From Micromonospora yangpuensis (GTDB lineage: Bacteria; Actinomycetota; Actinomycetes; Mycobacteriales; Micromonosporaceae): a stretch of DNA of 64,000 nt. Location: NCBI RefSeq assembly GCF_900091615.1, contig NZ_FMIA01000002.1, forward strand, positions 3,534,001 through 3,598,000, written 5' to 3'. A model generated the notes under the pieces. That model had not been told where the DNA came from. It did not search any database and worked only from the letters and a program-made list of their open reading frames with translations. Each line of letters starts with the position of its first letter. The first letter of the stretch is position 1. Of the stretch, positions 42,036 through 50,388 are shown piece by piece. The position numbers and the translations under genes are program-made.

Positions 42036-43712
42036 TCACAGGTCCGGTTCGGTGTGGTTGCGGTCCCACCGGCCGCCCACCGGTGGGGTGTCCAGTCGGA
42101 CGGCCTGCTCGGCGTTGCCGGCCAGGTCGTTGTCCTCCACCCGGCAGCCCACGAAGCTGCCCCGCTCGGTGACCCACAGGCCGTGCGTCTGGGTGCGCTG
42201 CGCGTGGTTGTCCCACATCCGGTTGCCCCGCACCGTCGCCGAGTCCACCGGCGCGTTGACGGTGACACCGGCGCGTACCGACGGCGACGCCGGCAGCTCG
42301 TACCCGGTGCCGGGCAGCGGGGTGTCACCGCTCCACGCGGTCAGCCCGTCGGGGCGTACCGGGGCGAGGGTCAACTCGGTGCCGGTGTTGGCGGCCACCA
42401 CCGCGGTACGCCCGCCGACCCGTAGCACCTTGCCCCGGTGGGCGTCGTGCGGCCAGTCCGCCATCCGGTCCACCAGGGAGCGCTCGCTGTAGCGGACCGA
42501 GTCTCCCCCACCTGCGTACGCCTGCGCGCACTGCCGGCCGTTGTTGCGGATCCGGTTGTTGAGCAGCACGGTGTCGGTCATCGGGCGGTCGATGCGGATC
42601 CCGTCCAGGCCGTTGCCCCAGAGGTCGTTGCTCTCGATCACCACGTCCATCGCCGGGTCCTGGTAGCCGTGGCCGAGGTTGTGCTGGTGGAAGCCGTAGG
42701 CTCCGTTGCCGGTGATCCGGTTGCCCCGCACCGTGTACGGCCCCGGGGTGTTGCCCATGCTCACCCCGTCGCGGATGTTGCCGTCGATCACGCAGTCGGT
42801 CAGCAGCCCACCACGACCGGCGACCCCGGCGGTGCCCTCGGCGGAGACGTCGAAACCGGCCTCCAGGTTGCCGGTCATCGTGCAGGCCGAGACGATCAGG
42901 CCGTCGGCGCCCCAGTCGGAGATGCCGAACCGGTTGCCCTGGCTGTGGCAGCCGATGATCCGGTAACCGCGCGGTGGGGTCCAGTAGTCCTTCTGCAGCT
43001 CCAGGAAGATGCCGTTGGTGCCGTTGCCCACGGTGGTGCAGTTGGCGATGGTGAGCCGCTCGACCGAACCCCAGCCACCGATGCCCACCCCGATGCCCGC
43101 GCCACCCATCTCCTCACCGTTGTCCAGCCGGCCGCAGCCGACCACCACCACCGACTCGATCACGCTGTCCTGCAGGAAGTCGCAGCCCAGGCCGGTGGCG
43201 GCGGTGTGGTGGATGTAGAGGTTGCGGAACACCCCACGCGCCACGTACTGCAGCCCCAGCCCCTTGGCCAGGTAGTTGTACTCGGCCATGGCCACGCCGG
43301 AGCCGTCGATCTCGAAGTCGGCGAAGGTGCAGTCGGCGATGTGCCGGTCCCGGTCGGCGCCGTGCTGCACGGTGGTCCAGAAGGCCAGCGGGGTCGGCTC
43401 GGCGCGGTTGCCCTCGTTGCTGAGCAGGAACCGGGTCGCCCCCGGGCCGGCACCGACCAGGGACACCCCGCTGCGCCAGATGGTGCCGGCGTCCCGGATG
43501 GAGTAGATCCCCGGCGGGCAGTGGATGACCCGGGCCCGCCCGTCGGCGGCGTAACCGTCGCCGAGCCGGTCCACCAGCGCGGCCAGCGCCGGCTGGTCGT
43601 TCGTGACCCCGTCTCCGACGAGGCCGTACGCGGTCGCGTCGCAGTACAGCGGTGCCCCGGCAACGGCCGCCCGAAGCTCCCGTACCGACGGGCGCAGTCC
43701 CTCAAACGGCAT
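42036..43712 (-). CDS. Right-handed parallel beta-helix protein (pectate-lyase-3 type)
   Basis: Protein of 558 residues. The N-terminal region GLVGDGVTNDQPALAALVDR is the hallmark of pectate-lyase-3/GH28-related proteins, next to VIHCPPGIYSIRDAGTIW. The body is a series of beta-helix coils with N-G-x-G repeats (NCTTVGNGTNGIFLEL, VIDGNIRDGVSM, GNRITGNGAYGFHQH, SNDLWGNGLDGIRID, NNRIRNNGRQ). Similar proteins are phage tailspikes, polysaccharide lyases and C5-epimerases. No signal peptide is visible after the ATG at 43712 (GGGAGGGGG upstream). Substrate unknown, but a polysaccharide is likely. Confidence 0.8.
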   Translation of the reverse strand: MPFEGLRPSVRELRAAVAGAPLYCDATAYGLVGDGVTNDQPALAALVDRLGDGYAADGRARVIHCPPGIYSIRDAGTIWRSGVSLVGAGPGATRFLLSNEGNRAEPTPLAFWTTVQHGADRDRHIADCTFADFEIDGSGVAMAEYNYLAKGLGLQYVARGVFRNLYIHHTAATGLGCDFLQDSVIESVVVVGCGRLDNGEEMGGAGIGVGIGGWGSVERLTIANCTTVGNGTNGIFLELQKDYWTPPRGYRIIGCHSQGNRFGISDWGADGLIVSACTMTGNLEAGFDVSAEGTAGVAGRGGLLTDCVIDGNIRDGVSMGNTPGPYTVRGNRITGNGAYGFHQHNLGHGYQDPAMDVVIESNDLWGNGLDGIRIDRPMTDTVLLNNRIRNNGRQCAQAYAGGGDSVRYSERSLVDRMADWPHDAHRGKVLRVGGRTAVVAANTGTELTLAPVRPDGLTAWSGDTPLPGTGYELPASPSVRAGVTVNAPVDSATVRGNRMWDNHAQRTQTHGLWVTERGSFVGCRVEDNDLAGNAEQAVRLDTPPVGGRWDRNHTEPDL

Positions 43713-44041
43713 CGACGTGCCCCCTCCCGACGACGCGCGGCCCGGCACGGGCCGCCACGACCGGGTCGGCCGCGCCAGGGGTTTCCCCGCCCTCGTCGCG
43801 GGAAACCGACCGCCGACGCCCGGACGACGGCTGCGGTCGCGCCCGGCGGGGCCGACGGCCCGAACGGGCCGTGCGCTCACCGGCCTCGCAGAGTAACGAC
43901 CATCACCCTTCGCCGTTCTGTCGAACCATTGCCTCGACGGCACCGTTGAGAGGCACGCACACGTCGCGACAACCTGTCCGGCCGGGCAGCCTGGCTGCCC
44001 GCCCCGAGGCCCCACCGAAGGAACGAAGGAACACCGCACCG
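43713..44041. other. Intergenic region, divergent
   Basis: 329 bp between the beta-helix gene and a small ORF. It contains a hairpin near 43982-43998 (GGGCAGC, loop, GCTGCCC). No gene supported; likely promoters in both directions. Confidence 0.4.
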
Positions 44042-44293
44042 ATGACTGACCGTGACATGGACGACTGGACCCCTGTCTCCTCCCGTTCCGCGTACCACCG
44101 ACCACGGCAGGCCGCGTCGCCCGACGATCGCCAATGGCAGACCTCCCTGGTTGCCACCATGCGGTCGGACCGCCCCGCGCACCCGCGAGCCACCGAGGAC
44201 AGCCGCCCACGGCGGTCACCGGCGCAGCACCACCAGGAGCAGGGGCGAGGCCGGGGACAGCGGCAAGGCCGGACACTGCGGCCCACGCACTGA
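44042..44293 (+). CDS. Small hypothetical ORF (83 aa)
   Basis: Starts MTDRDMDDWTPVSSRSAYHR, rich in Arg, Gln, Ser and Pro (QQ/GRG stretch RGRGQRQGRTLRPTH at the end). AAGGAA lies 13 nt before the ATG, longer than ideal. Composition of codon third positions is not clearly coding. No family recognised; could be a real small protein or a chance frame. Confidence 0.35.
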   Translation: MTDRDMDDWTPVSSRSAYHRPRQAASPDDRQWQTSLVATMRSDRPAHPRATEDSRPRRSPAQHHQEQGRGRGQRQGRTLRPTH

Positions 44294-44381
44294 CGGGTCC
44301 GAGCGCTGCCGAGGTGCTCCGGTCCCCCGCTCCGACCCCTGGGGCGGGAGGACGGAACGGGGAACCGGGGGCGCAGGTGGG

Positions 44382-45752
44382 TCAGACGGCGGCGATCAGC
44401 AACGCCGGTCGCTCGACGCAGTCGGCGACGTGCCGCAGGAAGCCGCCGGCCACCCCGCCGTCGCAGACCCGGTGGTCGAAGGTGAGGCTGAGCTGGGTGA
44501 CCTTGCGGACCGCGAGCTGCCCGTCGACCACCCAGGGCTTGTCCACGATGCGCCCCACCCCGAGCAGCGCCGCCTCCGGGTGGTTGATGATCGGGGTGGA
44601 GCCGTCGACCCCGAACACGCCGTAGTTGTTGAGGGTGAAGGTGCCACCGGTGAGCCGGGCCGGCGGCAGCGTGCCGGCCCGCGCCGCGGCGGTGGTGTCG
44701 GCCAACTCGGCGGCGAGCTCACCGGTGGTGAGCTGGTGCGCGTCGCGCAGCACCGGCACCAGCAGCCCCCGGTCGGTCTGGCAGGCGATGCCCAGGTGCA
44801 CCGCACGGGACTGCACGATCCGCCCTCCGGCGGTGTCGACGTGCGCGTTGAGTTGCGGGAACCTCCGTAGGCCGGCGAGGCAGACCCGGGCCAGCAGGGC
44901 CAGGATGCTGACCGGCTGCCCGGGCCGGGCCGCGTTGATCGCCGTCCGGGTGGCCAGCAGCTCGGTGGCGTCCACGTCGACCCAGATGGTCACCTCGGGG
45001 ATCTCCCGCCGGCTGCGGGATAGCTTGTCGGCGATCACCCGGCGGATCCCGGTCAGCTCGATGACCAGGTCACCGGGGTCACCCGGGTCGGCCGGCTCGG
45101 GCGCGGCCGGGAGGTCCGGGACGGCCGCCAGCCGGGCACCGGCCGGGTCGGCGGCCTCCACGTCGGCACGGCGTACGACACCACCGGGGCCGGTACCGGT
45201 GAGCGTGCCCAGGTCGACGCCGCGTTCCCGCGCCAGCCGGCGCACGATCGGAGAGATGACCAGGGCCGGCGTCGGTGCCGCCGACGCTACGACTGCCGGG
45301 GTCGGTGGCAGCGGTCCGGACGACGTGGCCGGGACGGTCGACGCCCCGGCGGCCGGAGCCGGAACAGCGGGGGTTTCCGCCGAGGCGACGGCGAGCGTCC
45401 GCCGGCGACGCCGGGCGGGACCACCGTGACCGGTGCCGTACCCGATCAGCACGTTGCCGGAGCCGGCCCGTTCCTCCTCGCGGTAGGTGGCGTGCCCGGC
45501 GGGCTCGTCGGTGTCGGCGGCGATGGTGATCAGCGGCTGGCCGACCGGGCGGACCTCACCCTCCGCGCCGTGCAGGGCGACCACCCGGCCGGCGTACGGG
45601 CAGGGCACGTCGACCACGGCCTTGGCGGTCTCCACCTCGACCACGCTCTGGTCCACGCCGACCGCATCGCCGACGGCCACCCGCCACCGCACGATCTCCG
45701 CCTCGCTCAACCCCTCCCCCAGGTCCGGCAGGAGGAAAACCTGCTCGCTCAT
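44382..45752 (-). CDS. bkdC: Branched-chain 2-oxoacid dehydrogenase E2 (dihydrolipoyl acyltransferase)
   Basis: Core subunit of 456 residues moving acyl groups from E1 to CoA. The lipoyl domain (1-76) has MSEQVFLLPDLGEGLSEAE and the lipoyl Lys in VEVETAKAVVDVPCPY. An Ala/Pro linker follows, then the peripheral subunit-binding domain ISPIVRRLARERGVDLGTL, with TGTGPGGVVRRADVEAA. The catalytic domain ends with the HxxxDG motif FDHRVCDGGVAGGFL. ATG at 45752 is preceded by GAGGTGG 5 nt upstream and overlaps the stop of a 24-codon ORF. The E1 genes are upstream; E3 is not in the window. Bkd rather than pyruvate type is inferred from the Lrp neighbour and E1 style. Confidence 0.92.
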   Translation of the reverse strand: MSEQVFLLPDLGEGLSEAEIVRWRVAVGDAVGVDQSVVEVETAKAVVDVPCPYAGRVVALHGAEGEVRPVGQPLITIAADTDEPAGHATYREEERAGSGNVLIGYGTGHGGPARRRRRTLAVASAETPAVPAPAAGASTVPATSSGPLPPTPAVVASAAPTPALVISPIVRRLARERGVDLGTLTGTGPGGVVRRADVEAADPAGARLAAVPDLPAAPEPADPGDPGDLVIELTGIRRVIADKLSRSRREIPEVTIWVDVDATELLATRTAINAARPGQPVSILALLARVCLAGLRRFPQLNAHVDTAGGRIVQSRAVHLGIACQTDRGLLVPVLRDAHQLTTGELAAELADTTAAARAGTLPPARLTGGTFTLNNYGVFGVDGSTPIINHPEAALLGVGRIVDKPWVVDGQLAVRKVTQLSLTFDHRVCDGGVAGGFLRHVADCVERPALLIAAV

Positions 45753-45823
45753 GCCGCCACCTCGCTACGCTCGCCGACGGCACGAGGACCTGCGTCGATG
45801 ATTCGCTCGCGATGCTCGTTCAT
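45749..45823 (-). CDS. 24-codon ORF bridging E1beta and E2, created by a 71-bp insertion
   Basis: The reading frame MNEHRERIIDAG ... EVAA has its ATG overlapping the E1beta stop (ATGA at 45823-45820) and its TGA overlapping the E2 ATG (ATGA at 45752-45749). The 13-bp sequence TCATGCCGCCACC occurs at both ends (45749-45761 and 45820-45832); deleting one 71-bp unit would give a direct ATGA junction of E1beta and E2. The inside has GAGCATCGCGAGCGAATCA and GAGCGTAGCGAGG, resembling intergenic repeats of this group. The peptide itself may be functionless, serving as translational bridge. Confidence 0.5.
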   Translation of the reverse strand: MNEHRERIIDAGPRAVGERSEVAA

Positions 45824-46824
45824 GCCGCCACCCAGCGGGAATCGGGCTGGTCGTCCCACTGCAGCCGGGCCACCGCGTCGAGGACCCGGTCGACGCTTGG
45901 CAGGTGGGTGTGCTCCAGCATCGGTGCCGGGTACGGGATGTCCAGGCCGCTGACCCGCAGCACCGGGGCGTGCAGCGCGTGGAAGCAACGCTCCTGCACC
46001 CGGGCGGCGATCTCCGCGCCCACCCCGGCGAAGCCCTGCGCCTCGGTGACCACCACGGCGCGGCCGGTCCGGCGGACCGACCCGGTGACCGTGGCGTCGT
46101 CGAACGGCACGATGCTGCGCACGTCGACCACCTCCAGGTCCCAGCCCTCGGCGCGGGCCGCCTCGGCGGACTCCAGCGCGACCGGCACCGACGGGCCGTA
46201 CGCGATCAGCGTGGCGTCACGGCCCGGACGGCGTACCACCGCCCGGCCGATGGGCTCGCAGCTGGCGGGCAGCTGGGCCTCGGCGCTGGAGAAGTAGAGC
46301 TTCTTCGGCTCCAGGAACACCACCGGGTCCGGGTCGTCGATCGCCGCCCGCAGCAGCGAGTACGCGTCGGCGACCGTGGCCGGGGTGACCACCTTCAACC
46401 CGGGGGTGTGCGCGTAGTACGCCTCGGAGGAGTCGCAGTGGTGCTCCACCCCGCCGATGCCGCCGGCGTACGGCACCCGGATCACCATCGGCACGCTGAG
46501 CGCGCCCCGGGTCCGGTTGCGCAGCTTCGCCACGTGCGAGGCGATCTGCTCGAAGGCCGGGTACGCGAACGCGTCGAACTGCATCTCCACCACCGGACGC
46601 AGTCCGGACATGGCCAGTCCGACGGCGAAGCCGACGATGCCGGCCTCGGCCAGCGGGGTGTCGAAGCAGCGCCGGTCGCCGAAGCGGGCCTGCAGGCCGT
46701 CGGTGATCCGGAAGACCCCGCCGAGCTGCCCGACGTCCTCGCCGAAGACCAGCACCCGGTCGTCGGCAGCCAGCGCGTCGGCGAGCGCGGCGTTGAGCGC
46801 CTTGGCCATCGTGGTCGGTGCCAT
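45820..46824 (-). CDS. bkdB: Branched-chain 2-oxoacid dehydrogenase E1 beta
   Basis: Second half of the thiamin-dependent decarboxylase, 334 residues, transketolase-like fold. Motifs: LVFGEDVGQLGGVFRITDGL, RCFDTPLAEAGIVGFAVGLA, VEMQFDAFAYPAFEQIAS, VIRVPYAGGIGGVEHHCDSS and the C-terminal domain (VVVTEAQGFAGVGAEIA, RVSGLDIPYPAPMLEHTHLP). ATG at 46824 overlaps the E1alpha stop by one base (TGATG). Coupled to E2 through the 24-codon ORF. Confidence 0.93.
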   Translation of the reverse strand: MAPTTMAKALNAALADALAADDRVLVFGEDVGQLGGVFRITDGLQARFGDRRCFDTPLAEAGIVGFAVGLAMSGLRPVVEMQFDAFAYPAFEQIASHVAKLRNRTRGALSVPMVIRVPYAGGIGGVEHHCDSSEAYYAHTPGLKVVTPATVADAYSLLRAAIDDPDPVVFLEPKKLYFSSAEAQLPASCEPIGRAVVRRPGRDATLIAYGPSVPVALESAEAARAEGWDLEVVDVRSIVPFDDATVTGSVRRTGRAVVVTEAQGFAGVGAEIAARVQERCFHALHAPVLRVSGLDIPYPAPMLEHTHLPSVDRVLDAVARLQWDDQPDSRWVAA

Positions 46825-48002
46825 CAGTGTCCGGCCTCCTCGGCCGCCGCGGCCAGCTCCGCGCGCACCTGGTCGCGCTGCTCGACCAGCTGCGGGGTGG
46901 GCTCGGCGTAGACGTGGTCGAACAGGCTCATCGGGTCGACCGTGGGGGTGGCGTTCATCCGCTCCCGCAGCGTGGCCGCGTACGCCTCGGCCTCGTCGGC
47001 CACCGCGGCCACCGCGGCGTCGTCGAGGGCGTCGGTGGCCCGCAGGTACGCCTCCAGCCGGGCGATCGGGTCCCGGTCGCGCCAGGCGTCGACCTCGGCG
47101 GCGTCGCGGTAACGGGTGGCGTCGTCGGCGTTGGTGTGCGGCTCCATCCGGTAGGTGTGCGCCTCGATCAGGAACGGGCCCCGACCGGAGCGGGCGTGCT
47201 CGACGGCCCGGGTGAGCACGGCGAGCACGGCCGCCGGGTCGTTGCCGTCGACCTGCTCGGCGGGCACCCCGTAGCCGACGCCCTTGTCCGCCAGGCTGGC
47301 GGCGGCGGTCTGCCGGGACAACGGCACGCTGATCGCGTACTTGTTGTTCTGCACCAGGTAGACCACGGGGGCCTTGAACACGGCGGCGAAGTTCAACCCC
47401 TCGTGGAAGTCACCCTCGCTGGTCGCGCCGTCGCCGATGAAGGCCAGCGCCACGGTGTCCCGTCCCTGGTACGCCTCGCCGTGGGCGAGCCCGGCGGCGT
47501 GTACGCACTGGGTCGCCAGCGGGGTGCACTGGGGTGCGGTACGCACCGCCGCCGCGTCGTACCCGCAGTGCCAGTCGCCGCGCAGCAGGGTGAGCACCTC
47601 GACCGGGTCGAGGCCCCGGCTGACCAGCGCCATCGACTCCCGGTAGGTGGGGAAGACCCAGTCGGTGTCGCGCAGGGCCAGCATCGGCGCGACCTGGCAG
47701 GCCTCCTGCCCCCGGGCCGACGGGTAGACGGCCAGCCGGCCCTGCTTGGTGAGCGCGGTGGCCTGGGTGTCGAAGCGGCGTCCGACGACCATGCGGCGGT
47801 ACAGCTCGCGCAGCGCGTCGGCGGCGGGCACCGGATAGTCGGCGCGGGCCGGCAGCACGGTGCCGTCGGGATCGAGCAGCCGGACCGGCTCGGCGGCGGA
47901 CAGCCCGCCGGTCTGCTCGGCCTCGACAGCGGTGGCCGTCTTCTTCGCCGGGCGGCGGGTGCGCGGGGATGCCCTGCGGACCGCCTGGGGTGTGGTCGTC
48001 AC
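46824..48002 (-). CDS. bkdA: Branched-chain 2-oxoacid dehydrogenase E1 alpha
   Basis: Thiamin-diphosphate-binding half of E1, 392 residues. TPP motif GDGATSEGDFHEGLNFAAVF then VYLVQNNKYAISVP; upstream YPSARGQEACQVAPMLALR and VFPTYRESMALVSRG. The late phosphorylation-loop-like region IEAHTYRMEPHTNADDATRY is conserved. The N-terminus is a basic Ala/Thr/Arg extension of about 35 residues (AVRRASPRTRRPAKKTATAV). GTG at 48002 has AGGAGGT 7 nt upstream. First gene of the operon, divergent from the Lrp gene. Confidence 0.94.
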   Translation of the reverse strand: MTTTPQAVRRASPRTRRPAKKTATAVEAEQTGGLSAAEPVRLLDPDGTVLPARADYPVPAADALRELYRRMVVGRRFDTQATALTKQGRLAVYPSARGQEACQVAPMLALRDTDWVFPTYRESMALVSRGLDPVEVLTLLRGDWHCGYDAAAVRTAPQCTPLATQCVHAAGLAHGEAYQGRDTVALAFIGDGATSEGDFHEGLNFAAVFKAPVVYLVQNNKYAISVPLSRQTAAASLADKGVGYGVPAEQVDGNDPAAVLAVLTRAVEHARSGRGPFLIEAHTYRMEPHTNADDATRYRDAAEVDAWRDRDPIARLEAYLRATDALDDAAVAAVADEAEAYAATLRERMNATPTVDPMSLFDHVYAEPTPQLVEQRDQVRAELAAAAEEAGH

Positions 48003-48043
48003 GGCGGGGACCTCCTGGACGTGTGGTGGGCCTATGGTCCAGC

Positions 48044-48064
48044 TGTTGGATGATTGACTCAACA
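48044..48064. promoter_or_regulatory. Candidate Lrp-type operator between bkdA and lrp
   Basis: TGTTG-N11-CAACA is an inverted repeat centred in the 105-bp gap (48003-48107), within the AT-richer patch TTGGATGATTGACTCAAC. Lrp/BkdR proteins bind such palindromes between divergent genes. No assay evidence. Confidence 0.5.
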
Positions 48065-48107
48065 TCCGCCGGGAAGGCGGGACGAATGGCACCGGAAGGA
48101 GGCTCTG

Positions 48108-48614
48108 ATGGGCCAGGAGACCACCGATATGGCTGCCGTGCCCGGCGAGGCGGGACGTTCGGCCGGGCCGCTGGACGAGGTGGACCGGCGGATCGTCGCC
48201 GAGCTGGCCCGCGACGGCCGGCTGTCGGTGCGGACCCTGGCCGAGCGGGTACACGTCTCGCGCACCAACGCGTACGCCCGGCTGGAGCGACTGCTGCGCG
48301 ACCAGGTGATCACCGGCTTCCGGGCGCAGGTCGCCCCGGAGCAGGCCGGGCTGGGCACCTCGGCGTACGTGGCGCTGACCATCGAGCAGAACACCTGGCG
48401 GGAGGTGTCGGCGGAGTTGGCGCAGGTGCGCTACATCGAACACGCCGCGCTGCTCGGCGGCGACCACGACGTGCTGGCGCTGGTCCGGGCCCCGGACAAC
48501 GCCGCCCTGCGCGACGTGGTGCTGGGCCGGATCCAGGGCATCGCCGGGGTGCTGTCCACGCGTACCTGGCTGGTCTTCGAGGAGTTCGACGGCACGCTGA
48601 GCCCCTGGACGTGA
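48108..48614 (+). CDS. Lrp/AsnC-family regulator (likely BkdR)
   Basis: Regulator of 168 residues. HTH at about 20-65: LDEVDRRIVAELARDGRLSV, RTLAERVHVSRTNAYARLER. The RAM ligand domain follows (SAYVALTIEQNTWREVSAEL, HAALLGGDHDVLALVRAPDN, GVLSTRTWLVFEEF). ATG at 48108 has AAGGAGG at 7 nt. It is divergent from the bkdABC genes, the usual placement of an Lrp-type activator of branched-chain keto acid dehydrogenase. Confidence 0.9.
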   Translation: MGQETTDMAAVPGEAGRSAGPLDEVDRRIVAELARDGRLSVRTLAERVHVSRTNAYARLERLLRDQVITGFRAQVAPEQAGLGTSAYVALTIEQNTWREVSAELAQVRYIEHAALLGGDHDVLALVRAPDNAALRDVVLGRIQGIAGVLSTRTWLVFEEFDGTLSPWT

Positions 48615-48621
48615 GCCGGGG

Positions 48622-49440
48622 TCAGGGCTTGCGGGCCACCCCGCCGTACTGCGGGACGCTGGTGTCGTCGCCCTCGACCGGTCGCCACCGGGCGCAGGAG
48701 ACCAGACCCGGCTCGACCCAGTCCAGTCCGGCGAAGAAGCCGGCGATCTCGGCGCCGGTACGGGCCCGGATCGGCGGGGCGGCGTGCTCGTTCCAGAACG
48801 CCATCGCCGCCACGTTCGCCTCGCCGCCCAACTCGACGGTGGGATGGGTCAAAGCCAGGAAACTACCGGCCGGCAGCGCGTCCATCAGCCGGCGCACGAT
48901 CTCCGTGGCCTGGTCGGTGTCGGCGACGAAGTTGAGGATGCCCAGCAGCATCACCGCCACCGGCCGGTCGAGGTCCAGGGTCCGGGCGGCGGCGGCGAGG
49001 ATCTGCTCGGGGCGGTGCACGTCGGCGTCGAGGTAGTCGGTGGCGCCCTCGGCGGAGCTGGTCAGCAGGGCCCGGGCGTGCACCAGCACCATCGGGTCGT
49101 TGTCCACGTAGACGACCCGGGACTCCGGCGCGATCCGCTGGGCGAGTTGGTGGGTGTTGTCGGCGGTGGGCAGGCCGGTGCCGATGTCGAGGAACTGCCG
49201 GACGCCCCGCTCGGCGGCGAGGAACCGGACCACCCGGGCGAGGAACCGCCGGTCGGCCCGGGCGACGTCGCCGATGACCGGGAACACCGTGCGGATGTGG
49301 TCACCGACGGCCCGGTCGGACGCGAAGTTGTCCTTGCCGCCCAGCCAGTAGTTCCACACCCGGGCGTTGTGCGCCACCTCGGGGTCCAGGCGCTGCGCCC
49401 CGCCTGCGGTGCGGCTGTCGACGCCGTCGGGCTGGGACAC
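48622..49440 (-). CDS. SAM-dependent methyltransferase (PF04672/DUF574 type)
   Basis: Actinobacterial methyltransferase of 272 residues. The family start is DPEVAHNARVWNYWLGGKDN, then FASDRAVGDHIRTVFP and SAM motif I FLDIGTGLPTADNTHQLA. VVYVDNDPMVLVHARALL follows. LLGILNFVADTDQATEIVRR and AAPPIRARTGAEIAGFFAGL complete it. The start is GTG (VSQPDGV) with AGGAG 5 nt upstream. These genes are abundant in Micromonospora and Streptomyces; substrate unknown. It ends 7 nt from the Lrp gene stop (convergent). Confidence 0.9.
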   Translation of the reverse strand: MSQPDGVDSRTAGGAQRLDPEVAHNARVWNYWLGGKDNFASDRAVGDHIRTVFPVIGDVARADRRFLARVVRFLAAERGVRQFLDIGTGLPTADNTHQLAQRIAPESRVVYVDNDPMVLVHARALLTSSAEGATDYLDADVHRPEQILAAAARTLDLDRPVAVMLLGILNFVADTDQATEIVRRLMDALPAGSFLALTHPTVELGGEANVAAMAFWNEHAAPPIRARTGAEIAGFFAGLDWVEPGLVSCARWRPVEGDDTSVPQYGGVARKP

Positions 49441-49550
49441 GAGCGCTCCTCGGTTGTCTGCGGGGCCCGGTCAGAGTAGCGGAACACCGGTGTCCACACC
49501 GGAGCGTCGCCGGTCACCCTCGGTCGACGGCCCCGGTCCGGCGACCCGGC

Positions 49551-49621
49551 CCGGCGGGATGGCCCGGACGGCGGCGGGCGGGATGACCTGGGCGGGGCCG
49601 GCGGGATGGCCCGGACGGCGG
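49551..49621. repeat. 24-bp direct repeat, two copies, 47 bp apart
   Basis: CCGGCGGGATGGCCCGGACG then GCGG occurs at 49551-49574 and 49598-49621, with a partial related copy between them, in the leader of the histidine-phosphatase gene. Confidence 0.9.
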
Positions 49622-49656
49622 GTTACCGGCCCGGCCCGGCGGGTACCGGGGACGGC

Positions 49657-50388
49657 ATGGCGGAACTGTCGACGCTCTGGATCGTCCGGCACGGCGAGAG
49701 CACAGCGAACGTCGCGGCCACCACGGCCGAGACGGCCGGCGCCGAGGAGATCGAGCTGACCCACTCCGACGCCGAGGTGCCGCTGTCGGCCACCGGCGAG
49801 GAGCAGGCCCGGGCCACCGGGCGGTGGTTGGCCGGGCTTCCCCAGCGGCAGCGCCCGGACCTGGCCGTGGTCTCGCCGTACCTGCGGGCGGTGCGCACCG
49901 CCGAGCTGGCGCTGACCGGCACCGACATCCCGCTCCGCCGCGACGAGCGGCTGCGCGATCGGGACCTGGGCGTGCTGGACGGGCTGACCGCGCACGGGGT
50001 ACGGCAGCGCTTCGGCACCGAGGCGGCCCGGCGGGACCGGCTGGGCAAGTTCTACTACCGGCCGCCGGGCGGCGAGTCCTGGACGGACGTGGCGCTGCGG
50101 CTGCGGGCCCTCCTCGGTGACCTGCGCCGCGACCACGCCGGGCAGCGGGTGCTGCTCTTCGGCCACGACGCGTTGGTCTTCCTGCTCCGTTATCTGGTGG
50201 AGGAGTTGACCGAGGCGGAGCTGATGGCGTTGACCCGACGACACGTGATCGCCAACTGCTCGGTCACCGGCTGGTCCGCCGACGCCGCGGGGCGGTTGAC
50301 CCCGGACAGCTTCAACGACATCGGGCACCTGCGCCAGCAGGGTGCGGAACCGACCAGGGAGGACGAGGTCCATGCCGAGCCGGTCTGA
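49657..50388 (+). CDS. Histidine-phosphatase superfamily protein
   Basis: Phosphoglycerate-mutase-like phosphatase of 243 residues. Catalytic RHG motif VRHGESTANVAA (residues 10-21), the Arg/His partners in VVSPYLRAVRTAELAL and the late His in LLFGHDALVFLLRYL. It also has YYRPPGGESWTDVALRLR, typical of cofactor-dependent phosphatases. ATG at 49657 follows GGGGAC. Its 3' end overlaps the next gene by 17 nt, so they are co-expressed. Substrate unknown. Confidence 0.85.
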   Translation: MAELSTLWIVRHGESTANVAATTAETAGAEEIELTHSDAEVPLSATGEEQARATGRWLAGLPQRQRPDLAVVSPYLRAVRTAELALTGTDIPLRRDERLRDRDLGVLDGLTAHGVRQRFGTEAARRDRLGKFYYRPPGGESWTDVALRLRALLGDLRRDHAGQRVLLFGHDALVFLLRYLVEELTEAELMALTRRHVIANCSVTGWSADAAGRLTPDSFNDIGHLRQQGAEPTREDEVHAEPV

